DNA from: an uncultured Bacteroidales bacterium
Lineage (GTDB): Bacteria; Bacteroidota; Bacteroidia; Bacteroidales; Muribaculaceae
Length of the DNA: 11,787 bases
Direction: 5' to 3'
Assembly (NCBI GenBank): GCA_900539915.1
Contig: UQDU01000054.1
Location: 1-11,787, forward strand
The notes beneath the pieces were generated by a model. The model saw nothing but the letters and a program-made list of their open reading frames with translations, had not been told where the DNA came from and ran no database searches. The stretch's first letter is position 1; each line of letters starts with the position of its first letter. The position numbers and the translations under genes were made by a program. Shown here piece after piece: positions 1 through 6,353 of this stretch.

Positions 1-126
1 ATAGCCCGCTATGCTCGTTCTTTGCAAGCAAAGCGACTTCGTCGATGACAGCACAAACCCGAATCCATCTCAAAATCCGCAGCTCAAGATTTAACTATTG
101 TTATTAAACACCCTCTAATTGTAACC
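1..126. other. Left-edge region, identity unresolved
   Basis: No complete gene lies here. On the minus strand one frame is open for 31 codons from about position 94 to the window edge and contains the protein-like stretch AVIDEVALLAKNEHSGL. It has no ATG; the only start I can offer is a TTG at 71-73. On the plus strand a different frame is open from position 3 to a stop near 105. Either could be the end of a gene outside the window, or the stretch could be a conserved non-coding repeat. I cannot name it. Confidence 0.25.
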
Positions 127-411
127 ATGAGCCTTCCTGTCCCTAAAGTCCGTCTGCCGCTGTGGGTGGCACTTATATTGCTTCTGCTCATACTGCCGGC
201 ATTCTCGTTTCCGGCCATGCTTCAGACGGCCATGGCCTCGGGCGATGACACCGTCAAGACGCTTGTGATGCTCTATCCGGTGGCTATGGTCCTCTATGGC
301 ATCGTGTCGTGGCTCTGCTATGTCAAGGAGCGTCTGCTGGTGTTCTGGATACTCGTGGCGATGATGGCTCTGACGGATATAATGATGTTTGTGATATGTC
401 CTATTTACTAA
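127..411 (+). CDS. Small hypothetical three-helix membrane protein
   Basis: This is a 94-residue protein of unknown function that I do not recognise as a named family. The sequence suggests three membrane segments: about residues 10-29 (very leucine-rich after a short basic start), 44-65 and 69-91. A short acidic loop with GDD at 39-41 joins the first two, and a basic turn (KER, 67-69) joins the last two. The first helix could be read as a signal peptide, but the other two helices make an inner-membrane protein more likely. The ATG at 127 is the only early start and has no Shine-Dalgarno, as is normal in Bacteroidota. No close neighbour shares its strand, so it appears to be transcribed alone. 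I see no clear TAnnTTTG promoter before it and no obvious terminator after it. The continuous frame and membrane-like composition support a real gene; the function is not inferable. Confidence 0.7.
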   Translation: MSLPVPKVRLPLWVALILLLLILPAFSFPAMLQTAMASGDDTVKTLVMLYPVAMVLYGIVSWLCYVKERLLVFWILVAMMALTDIMMFVICPIY

Positions 412-453
412 AAATGGGGTTATAAATGTTAAAAATTAAATTGCAACCGCATT

Positions 454-519
454 GTAACAAGTTTGTGATAACTGTGTAACAACAGTTCTATACTTTTGTA
501 ACGTGAAAAATGAAGTAAC
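454..519. promoter_or_regulatory. Cluster of four GTAAC boxes, possible operator
   Basis: GTAAC occurs at 454-458, 476-480, 498-502 and 515-519, so the first three are exactly 22 bp apart, two helical turns. The first two sit in an identical TGTAACAA (453-460 and 475-482). A related TTGCAAC begins 11 bp before the first. The third overlaps the end of the TACTTTTG promoter-like box. Regular spacing on one helix face over a promoter is what an operator for a DNA-binding protein looks like. No regulator is known, so this is inference. Confidence 0.35.
491..498 (+). promoter_or_regulatory. Candidate -7 promoter box TACTTTTG
   Basis: TACTTTTG fits the Bacteroidota -7 consensus TAnnTTTG exactly. 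The -33 element is poor: the nearest TTTG (462-465) is 25 bp upstream rather than about 20. Transcription would start near 502-505 and run towards the hairpin at 618-644. There is no long gene downstream on this strand, so it would serve a small RNA or a very small ORF. Confidence 0.4.
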
Positions 520-592
520 AAGTTTACTTGAAGATAGACGTTATCACAAAGACACACTTGAAAAAGTAATTATTGATCATCATAGTAATTAA
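503..592 (+). CDS. Possible 29-residue small ORF with GTG start
   Basis: A GTG at 503 opens a 29-codon frame ending in TAA at 590-592. The product would be charged and probably helical: it begins with KNEVTSLLEDRRYHKDTLEK after the start and ends IIDHHSN. It lies directly after the TACTTTTG promoter-like box, so the message would be leaderless or nearly so, and a terminator-like hairpin follows 25 bp after the stop. No ATG is available in this frame; the nearby ATG at 510 is in another frame and stops after two codons. The open frame is short enough to occur by chance, and the same transcript could simply be a non-coding RNA. I know no family for it. Confidence 0.2.
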   Translation: MKNEVTSLLEDRRYHKDTLEKVIIDHHSN

Positions 593-617
593 GACTATTA
601 CATTAATCTCATTAGCG

Positions 618-657
618 TCCCGCCTGTCGTTGAGACACGCGGGATTCGTGCTTTTAT
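618..657 (+). terminator. Terminator-like hairpin with short T tract
   Basis: TCCCGC (618-623) pairs with GCGGGA (639-644), with an inner GTC/GAC pairing around a GTTGA loop. The stretch after it is T-rich, with TTTT at 652-655. It lies about 115-140 nt downstream of the promoter-like box at 491-498, so together they would bound a transcript of roughly 150 nt. The T tract is broken, so the strength is uncertain. Confidence 0.4.
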
Positions 658-692
658 AGCCCTCCCCCTCGCGGACGCGATTTATGCAGTAC

Positions 693-781
693 GTAGTAGT
701 GACATGCCATGGCATGTCACCTAAAGCCATGCAAGTGAGGGGCGTTGCGTCAGCAGACATGCCATGGCATGTCCCTACTAC
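693..781. repeat. REP/MITE-like element bounded by 17-bp inverted repeats
   Basis: The left arm 693-709 (GTAGTAGTGACATGCCA) is the reverse complement of 765-781 with one mismatch. Inside lie two perfect copies of the 18-bp palindrome GACATGCCATGGCATGTC, at 701-718 and 756-773. The first copy extends to a perfect 22-bp palindrome over 699-720. An 89-bp non-coding unit with terminal inverted repeats is what a REP or MITE-like element looks like. I see no transposase and no clear target-site duplication. Confidence 0.55.
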
Positions 782-866
782 GATGTGTGCATTCCTTAAG
801 TTAGTGACATTGTGCCATGGCATGTCCCTACTACAATGAAAGCATTCTTTAAGTTAGTGGCATTGT
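761..866. repeat. 53-bp tandem direct repeat, two copies
   Basis: Positions 761-813 and 814-866 are two adjacent copies of a 53-bp unit with six mismatches. Each begins GCCATGGCATGTCCCTACTA, which is the right half of the palindrome described at 693-781, and ends with a TTAAGTTAGTG-CATTGT tail. The duplication therefore includes half of the palindrome. A third copy appears to start after 866 but decays at once. Slippage or recombination between palindromic repeats would produce this. Confidence 0.7.
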
Positions 867-895
867 GTCGCGGCGTGGGAGGGCATTGAACAGGC

Positions 896-932
896 AAGGC
901 TTCCAGCCCTCCGGGGGGAGGGTGGAAGCCTT
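896..932 (-). terminator. Strong hairpin after the ROK kinase gene
   Basis: The arm 896-912 (AAGGCTTCCAGCCCTCC) pairs with 917-932, giving a stem of 16 pairs with one bulged G and a loop of about four bases. On the minus strand it lies 26 bp after the stop codon of the kinase gene, where a terminator is expected. The sequence following it in that direction has no T run, so it may act mainly as a 3'-end stabiliser. Confidence 0.5.
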
Positions 933-958
933 GGGGGAAGTGTCTGGTGTGGGGGTTG

Positions 959-1975
959 TCAGGCCTGGGCTACTACTGCGGAGGCGGAGGGGGGAGGCAC
1001 TATCGATACGAGAGGCTTCGCTTCCCATCCGAGCGCGCTGGCTCCGAGCACTGCGGCGTCGGCTTCCTTAAGCTCGCTGAGGAGGATTTTGACTTTGCCC
1101 TTGAAGATGGGCATCATGTTCTTCTCCATAGAGGTGCGCAGGGGGCGCAGGAGGAGCTCACCGCTCTTGGCGAGACCGCCGAAGAGTATGATGGCCTGGG
1201 GAGAGGAGAATACGGTGAAGTCGGCAAATGCCTGGCCGAGGAGGTCGCCTGTGAATTCGAACACGTCCTTGGCGAGCTGGTCACCTGCCATGGCTGCGTC
1301 ATACACATCCTTTGATGTGATGTCTTCGGCAGGGATTTCGCGGAGCACTGAGGGCATGTCCTTGCGGCTGTCGAGGAACTCGCGTGCTGTGCGTGCCACG
1401 CCTGTGGCCGAGCAGTATGCCTCGAGGCAGCCTGTGCGTCCGCAGCCGCAGAGGCGGCCGTTGTTACGCTTCATGATGGTGTGGCCGAGCTCGCCGGCGA
1501 AACCGTCATGGCCGTAGACGAGCTGTCCGTTGATGACGATACCGCTGCCTACGCCTGTGCCGAGGGTAATCATGATGAAGTCCTTGAGTCCACGGGCTGC
1601 GCCGTAGGTCATCTCGCCGATGGCGGCGGCGTTGGCATCGTTGGTGATGGCCACCGGCACGCCGAATTTTGCGCTTACGAGCTGTGCCAGAGGTATGGGA
1701 GTAGGCCAGGGGAGGTTCACGCCGTCCTCTATCACGCCGGTAAAGTAGTTGGCGTTGGGGGCACCGATACCTATGCCGTGGATTTTACCTACGGCATCGT
1801 TGGCCTCAAGAAGACGCATGGTCTCCTGATACAGCTCGTCGATATAGTTGTGGATGTCATTGTGCTTACGGGTCTTGATGCTTGCGCTTGCAATCACCAC
1901 GCCACGGGCGTCTACTATTCCAAACACTGTGTTGGTACCGCCTATGTCGATACCAATTACATATGGTTTGCTCAT
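959..1975 (-). CDS. ROK family sugar kinase (glucokinase type)
   Basis: The 338-residue product is a cytoplasmic ROK (repressor, ORF, kinase) protein that should phosphorylate glucose or a close relative such as N-acetylglucosamine or N-acetylmannosamine with ATP. Visible are the N-terminal ATP-binding motif DIGGTNT (10-16), the catalytic Asp in TNDANAA (D113), the glycine-rich LGTGVGSG (138-145), the E-x-G-H motif (E162, H165) and the zinc site CGCGRTGC (C176, C178, C183, with H165). No helix-turn-helix precedes the kinase domain, so it is an enzyme and not a ROK repressor. The best functional comparison is RokA, the ROK glucokinase of Bacteroides fragilis; the exact sugar cannot be read from sequence. 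A Pro/Ala-rich tail of about 18 residues follows the ROK domain (321-338). The ATG at 1973-1975 gives the normal N-terminus directly before the ATP motif. It has its own promoter box at 2083-2090 and a hairpin after the stop, so it is probably monocistronic. Confidence 0.93.
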   Translation of the reverse strand: MSKPYVIGIDIGGTNTVFGIVDARGVVIASASIKTRKHNDIHNYIDELYQETMRLLEANDAVGKIHGIGIGAPNANYFTGVIEDGVNLPWPTPIPLAQLVSAKFGVPVAITNDANAAAIGEMTYGAARGLKDFIMITLGTGVGSGIVINGQLVYGHDGFAGELGHTIMKRNNGRLCGCGRTGCLEAYCSATGVARTAREFLDSRKDMPSVLREIPAEDITSKDVYDAAMAGDQLAKDVFEFTGDLLGQAFADFTVFSSPQAIILFGGLAKSGELLLRPLRTSMEKNMMPIFKGKVKILLSELKEADAAVLGASALGWEAKPLVSIVPPPSASAVVAQA

Positions 1976-2082
1976 GTGTCTAATTATTTAGGTTTAAGTT
2001 AAGATGTTTGCTTAGGTTAGATGTTCCGCTAAATATAAAAGATTTAAGGAGCTGAAAAAGCGACATATATCGTTGTCACCTA

Positions 2083-2090
2083 CAAAGTTA
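2083..2090 (-). promoter_or_regulatory. -7 box of the ROK kinase promoter
   Basis: Read on the minus strand this is TAACTTTG, a perfect TAnnTTTG. The expected -33 TTTG is not matched; only a T-rich TGTTTA lies near that place. Transcription from here would give a leader of about 100 nt before the ATG at 1975, AT-rich and without a Shine-Dalgarno. A poly-A tract lies further upstream (T8 on the plus strand, 2124-2131). Confidence 0.5.
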
Positions 2091-2149
2091 ATCAAAATCT
2101 CATATAAACATGGAAATATGCCGTTTTTTTTGATATGATAACATGCGTT

Positions 2150-2188
2150 CGCCGGGCATCGCCCCTGCGCAGAGGGCGTCGGGCGGCG
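2150..2188 (-). terminator. GC-rich hairpin after the operon
   Basis: An outer stem CGCCG (2150-2154) / CGGCG (2184-2188) and an inner stem CGCCC (2160-2164) / GGGCG (2174-2178) directly abut the stop codon of the last operon gene. In the minus direction no T run follows (the tract at 2124-2131 reads as A8), so it is a weak intrinsic terminator at best. Confidence 0.35.
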
Positions 2189-3829
2189 TCATTTGCGTAT
2201 CTCGTTGAAGTAGTTGGGTTCGCCACGCTCGTTGACAAACGGAGGCTGCTCCGCTGAGGAGTTGTAGGGCCCGTCAAAGCGGAAATCCATGGAACTGATA
2301 GGGAAGAGAAACGAGGGGAAATACTGGTTGAGGGGAGCGACGAATATGTATTTGCGTCCGTCGGAGGAGGTGAAGGGGAAGGTGTTGCACACCTGGTCCT
2401 TGACAAACGGCCCTATCTTCACCTTGAATATGGGGAGATAGGCGTGGTCGGCATCGTCGGGCATGTAGAGCCATCCGTCGACCGAGCGGACGCCGGCGTT
2501 GCCGGATATGGCCTTGCCGCTCGTGGGCGTGACATCCCTGAGCGCGGCCGGGATTATCCAGCGGTGGGCGCGGCCGGGGCTGCGTGTGCTGATATATTCG
2601 CTGAAGTGCCAGATGTTCCACACGTCAAACATGCAAGCGTCAGGTTTGCGCCACAGTATCAGGTCGGTGGTCGGTTCGGAGAGCATGTCTACGAATACGG
2701 GTCCCCCTTCCGAGGCGGCTGCACGAGCCTCGAAGTCGGGCCATACCCTGTGGAAATGGATGCTGCGCCGCAGCACCGCCGTGTAGTGCCAGCAGAGCAT
2801 GGCGATGATGACGGCGGCCACGGACATTGACACCGCCGTGTTGGTGCGCCAGCGTGGTGGCAGCGTCTCTGCGAGGCACCGCATGATGCCGAGTATGGAT
2901 GCTATGTGGGCCACGGTGGATATGCGTTCGCCTCGTGTGATGACCATGTTGATGCCCATGGCCGTCATGGCCACGAATAGCAGCAGTATGATCCACGGCG
3001 ACCACAGGCTCCGCCACTGGCGCAGGTGCAGCCCCCGGGCGATGATGCAGATGACAAAGAGCACGAAGGGAATCTGCAGCTTGCCCACTACCACGAGGTT
3101 ACGCAGCGGAGCCACTTCATTGACCACGTAGCCGCAGTTGTGTATGGCGGCGTTTATGGCGGTGATGCACAGGAACAGCGTGCCCGGGACGAGCCACAGA
3201 GCCAGCCTGACGGCTTGCCGGCGGCGGTCGGTGGCTACGATGTAGGCCAGCGACCCCACTATCAGCGATATGCCGAACGCCTCATGCCACAATCCGAGCA
3301 CCGCGGCGTTGACATAAGCCCACCGCGAGGGTTTCTTCCCGTCGGTCAGCGACATGGCATAGGCGCACATCATGGCCGCCGGGGGCAGATAGTTGAGGGC
3401 GAAGCAGAGGGTGAAGAAGTTTTCAAACCACGGAGGGAACACCGACACGGCCAGCAGCATGACCGCCACAAGCAGCAGGTTGCGTCCGCCGATGCGGGCA
3501 AACCTGCATATGGCGGCGCAGAGCCACAGCACACAGGCTGCCGGCACCATGGCCGAGAGCCACGCAGGCAGCAGTTGCAGGAACATAAACACCACGTTGG
3601 CCAGCCGCGTGTTGTCATAGAGCATATGCACACGCAGCGTCTCCCGGAAGCCCTCCCACGATATTGTGTCCGAGAGGCCCCGGAGGTAGTCGTGCTGGAG
3701 CAGGCCGTACCAGTAGTCGTCGCTGATTCGGGGGAATGTGGCGAATATGGCCCAGTGGACCAATGCAAAAAGCCCCAGAAGTGACCAGAAGGTCACATCG
3801 GAGGCTTTTATGTCAGCGTGGCGTGTCAT
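2189..3829 (-). CDS. Polytopic membrane protein, GT-C glycosyltransferase-like (DUF6056-like)
   Basis: The 546-residue product has about nine or ten hydrophobic segments in residues 13-350, followed by a soluble C-terminal region (about 360-546) that is likely periplasmic. The first membrane helix (13-33) is followed by SDDYWY with D37-D38; an acidic pair just after helix 1 is the hallmark of GT-C enzymes, which use polyprenyl-phosphate sugars outside the inner membrane. A WHEAFG motif (181-186) near a later helix also resembles the DUF6056 group of such proteins. The role would be adding a sugar to a surface glycan or lipid, but donor and acceptor cannot be told, and no other glycan gene lies nearby. 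The ATG at 3827-3829 is 15 bp after the stop of the peptidase gene, so the two are probably cotranscribed; it is the last gene of the run. The family assignment is from general resemblance; the membrane topology is clear. Confidence 0.8.
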   Translation of the reverse strand: MTRHADIKASDVTFWSLLGLFALVHWAIFATFPRISDDYWYGLLQHDYLRGLSDTISWEGFRETLRVHMLYDNTRLANVVFMFLQLLPAWLSAMVPAACVLWLCAAICRFARIGGRNLLLVAVMLLAVSVFPPWFENFFTLCFALNYLPPAAMMCAYAMSLTDGKKPSRWAYVNAAVLGLWHEAFGISLIVGSLAYIVATDRRRQAVRLALWLVPGTLFLCITAINAAIHNCGYVVNEVAPLRNLVVVGKLQIPFVLFVICIIARGLHLRQWRSLWSPWIILLLFVAMTAMGINMVITRGERISTVAHIASILGIMRCLAETLPPRWRTNTAVSMSVAAVIIAMLCWHYTAVLRRSIHFHRVWPDFEARAAASEGGPVFVDMLSEPTTDLILWRKPDACMFDVWNIWHFSEYISTRSPGRAHRWIIPAALRDVTPTSGKAISGNAGVRSVDGWLYMPDDADHAYLPIFKVKIGPFVKDQVCNTFPFTSSDGRKYIFVAPLNQYFPSFLFPISSMDFRFDGPYNSSAEQPPFVNERGEPNYFNEIRK

Positions 3830-3844
3830 GCGTCGTGGTGGTGG

Positions 3845-5989
3845 TTACTTCGCTTCGGGTTTGAGCCAGCGGTCAAGCCAGCGGAAGAATACGCGCTGCC
3901 ACATGACGGCGTTCTGGGGCTTGAGTATCCAGTGGTTTTCGTCGGGGAATATGAGCATTTCGGCCGGCACTCCGCGCAGACGGGCGGCGTTGAACGCCAT
4001 CATGCCCTGCGAGGCAAGGATGCGGAAGTCGTATTCGCCGTGGGTGACGAGGATGGGGGTGTCCCAGCGGTCAACGAAGCGGTGGGGCGAAGCCTTGGCG
4101 AAGGTGTTCTGTGCCACGGGGTTGGACTTGTCCCAGTAGGCGCCGCCCATGTCCCAGTTGGCAAACCACATCTCTTCGGTCTCGAGATACTGTGTCTCCA
4201 TGTTGAAGATGCCGGCGTGGGCTATGAAACAGGCGAAACGCTTGTCGTGGTTGCCGGCGAGCCAGTAGACTGAGAAGCCTCCGTAGCTGGCGCCTACGGC
4301 TCCGATGTGGGCGGCGTCGACGTAGCTTTCGCGCTTCATGTCATCCACGGCGGCGAGGTAGTCCTGCATGTTCTGTCCGGCGTAATCGCCTGAAATCTGC
4401 TCGTTCCACTTGGTGCCGAATCCGGGCAGTCCGTGGCGGTTGGGGGCTATGACGATGTAGCCCTGCGCAGCCATGAGGGCGAGGTTCCAGCGTGTGCTCC
4501 AGAACTGGCTGACAGCCTGCTGGGGGCCGCCCTGGCAGTAGAGGATTGCCGGATACTTCTTGGTGGCGTCAAATTCGGGGGGATACACTACCCATACGGT
4601 CATGTCCTCGTCGGAGGTGGTGCGGACTATGCGCTTCTCCACGGTGGGCATCTTGAGCTTGGCAAGCAGTCCGGTATTGACATCGGTAAGCTGTGTGACG
4701 GCTTTGGAGGGGTCTTTGGCCTTGAGGTTGACGGCGCATATCTCGTTGGGGGCGAGCATGGAGTGGCGCATGGTGATGAGGGTCTTGCCGCCGGCTACCG
4801 GAGCGAGCGAAGCGAAGTCGCATATGCCCTCGGCCAGGGTGCGCACCTTGTGGCTCTTGACGTCGATGCTGAATATCGGTGTCACGCCGCCTTTGGGGGC
4901 TATGAAGTATATCTCCTTGCCCGAGGGCGCCCAGGCGATGTTGTCGGCTGTGTAGTCCCACTCGGTGGTGAGGTCGGTGCGGACGCCTGTGGCCATGTCC
5001 ATGACGAAGATGCGGTTTTTGTCGCTCTCATAGCCGTCATGCTCCATCGAGAGCCATGCCAGCTGCGAGCCGTCGGGCGAGAACACGGGCATCGTGTCGT
5101 AGCCCATCATCCCTTCGGTCAGGTTGCGTGTGGTGCCGTCGGCGAGGGTGTAGAGATAGAGGTCGGAGTTGGTGGATACGGCATACTCCATGCCGGTCTT
5201 CTTGCGGCTCACATATACCACGGCCTTGTCATCGGGGGTCCAGGCAAACGATTCGATGCCTCCGAAGGGCTTCATCGGAGCCTCGTACATCGGTTCGTCG
5301 GCCATGATGTCCTTGATGTTGACCACCTCGGCTCCGGTGTAGTCGCCTATGAAGGGGTGGGGGATTTCGGTGACCCATTCGTCCCAGTGCTTGTACATGA
5401 GGTCGTCGATGACGCGGCCCGTGGCCTTGGGCAGGTCGGGGTAGATGTCTTTGGCGTCACGCGAGTATTTGATGTTGGCTATCAGTAGCACCTTCTTCTC
5501 CGAGGGGGCGAACAGGAAGCCGCCGATGCCTCCCTCCACTTTGGAGATCTGCCGGCGGTCGGAGCCGTCGGCGTTCATGGTCCACAGCTGCGGCTTGCCG
5601 TCGGCGCCCTCGTAGGTGAAGGCTATCTTGCGTCCGCCCTCTATCCACACCGCGCCGCTTTCGCTCTTGGGGGTGCGTGTGATGCGGCGCACGTTGCGTC
5701 CGTCGATGTCGGAGATGTAGAGGTCCACGTTGGAGCGGTTCTGCTCCACGCTCTCGTAGCCTATGCCGTAGAGCAGCGACTTGCCGTCGGGCGACACTGC
5801 CGGGGCTTTGACGCTGCCCAAGGCCTCCAGAGCGTCGATATTGTAGTGGCCTGACGGGTCAGGGGTGAAGTCGGGCTTCTCGATGAGCGGAGCCTCGGCC
5901 TCGGTAGTGGCTGCCGTGGCCGGTTCTGACGATGAAAGCATAAGCATCGTTGCGGTTAATGATGGGAGTAATAACTTTCCGTGTATCAT
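3845..5989 (-). CDS. Secreted S9 family peptidase (DPP5/acylaminoacyl peptidase-like)
   Basis: The 714-residue product is a serine exopeptidase of the prolyl oligopeptidase family. A signal peptide is visible (K5, hydrophobic 6-20, probable cleavage near ATA-ATTEAE at about 27), so it should act in the periplasm, releasing dipeptides or acylated amino acids from oligopeptides. The N-terminal beta-propeller has repeated blade motifs such as SPDGK (66-70), SPDGS (304-308) and APSGK. The C-terminal alpha/beta-hydrolase domain carries the full triad: Ser568 in GASYGG, Asp654 in GEYDF and His686 in DENHW, plus the oxyanion-side motif QGGPQ (486-490). Length matches the bacterial S9C type; DPP5 of Porphyromonas gingivalis is the closest characterised relative I can name, but its specificity is not proven here. 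It starts 45 bp after the DUF4491 gene, following an AT-rich gap with a 12-bp palindrome, and lies 15 bp before the membrane protein gene. Confidence 0.92.
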   Translation of the reverse strand: MIHGKLLLPSLTATMLMLSSSEPATAATTEAEAPLIEKPDFTPDPSGHYNIDALEALGSVKAPAVSPDGKSLLYGIGYESVEQNRSNVDLYISDIDGRNVRRITRTPKSESGAVWIEGGRKIAFTYEGADGKPQLWTMNADGSDRRQISKVEGGIGGFLFAPSEKKVLLIANIKYSRDAKDIYPDLPKATGRVIDDLMYKHWDEWVTEIPHPFIGDYTGAEVVNIKDIMADEPMYEAPMKPFGGIESFAWTPDDKAVVYVSRKKTGMEYAVSTNSDLYLYTLADGTTRNLTEGMMGYDTMPVFSPDGSQLAWLSMEHDGYESDKNRIFVMDMATGVRTDLTTEWDYTADNIAWAPSGKEIYFIAPKGGVTPIFSIDVKSHKVRTLAEGICDFASLAPVAGGKTLITMRHSMLAPNEICAVNLKAKDPSKAVTQLTDVNTGLLAKLKMPTVEKRIVRTTSDEDMTVWVVYPPEFDATKKYPAILYCQGGPQQAVSQFWSTRWNLALMAAQGYIVIAPNRHGLPGFGTKWNEQISGDYAGQNMQDYLAAVDDMKRESYVDAAHIGAVGASYGGFSVYWLAGNHDKRFACFIAHAGIFNMETQYLETEEMWFANWDMGGAYWDKSNPVAQNTFAKASPHRFVDRWDTPILVTHGEYDFRILASQGMMAFNAARLRGVPAEMLIFPDENHWILKPQNAVMWQRVFFRWLDRWLKPEAK

Positions 5990-6034
5990 GGATATTGTGT
6001 TTATATATATAATGTGATTCGGTTTCTGTAGGGG

Positions 6035-6349
6035 TCATTTGCGAGGCTTGCGCTTAGGGTTGGCCGGAAACCACCCTTTCTCCACTCGCTTGCGCTGCTC
6101 GAACACCTCAAGGATGGACCAGAACGACGAGAATGCCGTCACGGCGAGCAGGGATGACCACAGTACGTCGGCCACGAGGTAGGAAGCCGCCGACAGGGCC
6201 ACGCCGCAGATGGCAAACACCCACCAGCAGCCTGTGCCGAAGTAGTATTCTCCCTTGATGACGAGCGGATGAAACAGCCCTATGATCAGGAACGTGGCCA
6301 GCCCGATGGCTAATCCGAGTATATGGTGGTCGGTGAGCAGCTGTGTCAT
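6035..6349 (-). CDS. DUF4491 family small membrane protein
   Basis: The 104-residue product matches my knowledge of DUF4491, a family of small Bacteroidota membrane proteins with no known function. It begins with a histidine-containing HHILGLAIG segment, then three helices at about 9-29, 38-58 and 60-80. The conserved loop HPLVIKGEYYFGTGCWW (27-43) and the C-terminal KRVEKGWFPANPKRK (88-101) are the family signatures I see. The tail is strongly basic and probably cytoplasmic. The start codon at 6347-6349 lies 4 bp after the murI stop, so the two are very likely translated from one message. Whether it works with MurI is unknown; the tight coupling is the only hint. Confidence 0.87.
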   Translation of the reverse strand: MTQLLTDHHILGLAIGLATFLIIGLFHPLVIKGEYYFGTGCWWVFAICGVALSAASYLVADVLWSSLLAVTAFSSFWSILEVFEQRKRVEKGWFPANPKRKPRK

Positions 6350-6353
6350 CGGG

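Noticed and set aside
524..823. 99-codon open frame on the minus strand
   Set aside because: It runs through the palindromic repeats, contains their translation twice (MPWHN, MPWHV) and has no protein-like features.
693..866. Possible CRISPR array
   Set aside because: Only two adjacent 53-bp copies with no unique spacers between them, and no cas genes; it is a tandem duplication of a palindromic repeat.
865..1517. Plus-strand open frames over the end of the ROK kinase
   Set aside because: They are antisense to a gene with complete catalytic and zinc motifs and have low-complexity, Arg/Gly-rich products.
4433..5488. 351-codon plus-strand frame inside the peptidase gene
   Set aside because: Antisense to the S9 peptidase; its Gly/Val/His-rich product is the usual shadow of a GC-rich gene, while the peptidase frame has the full triad.
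6001..6012. AT palindrome TTATATATATAA as an internal promoter for the peptidase gene
   Set aside because: No TAnnTTTG box is present in the 45-bp gap, so I see no support beyond the simple alternating AT run.
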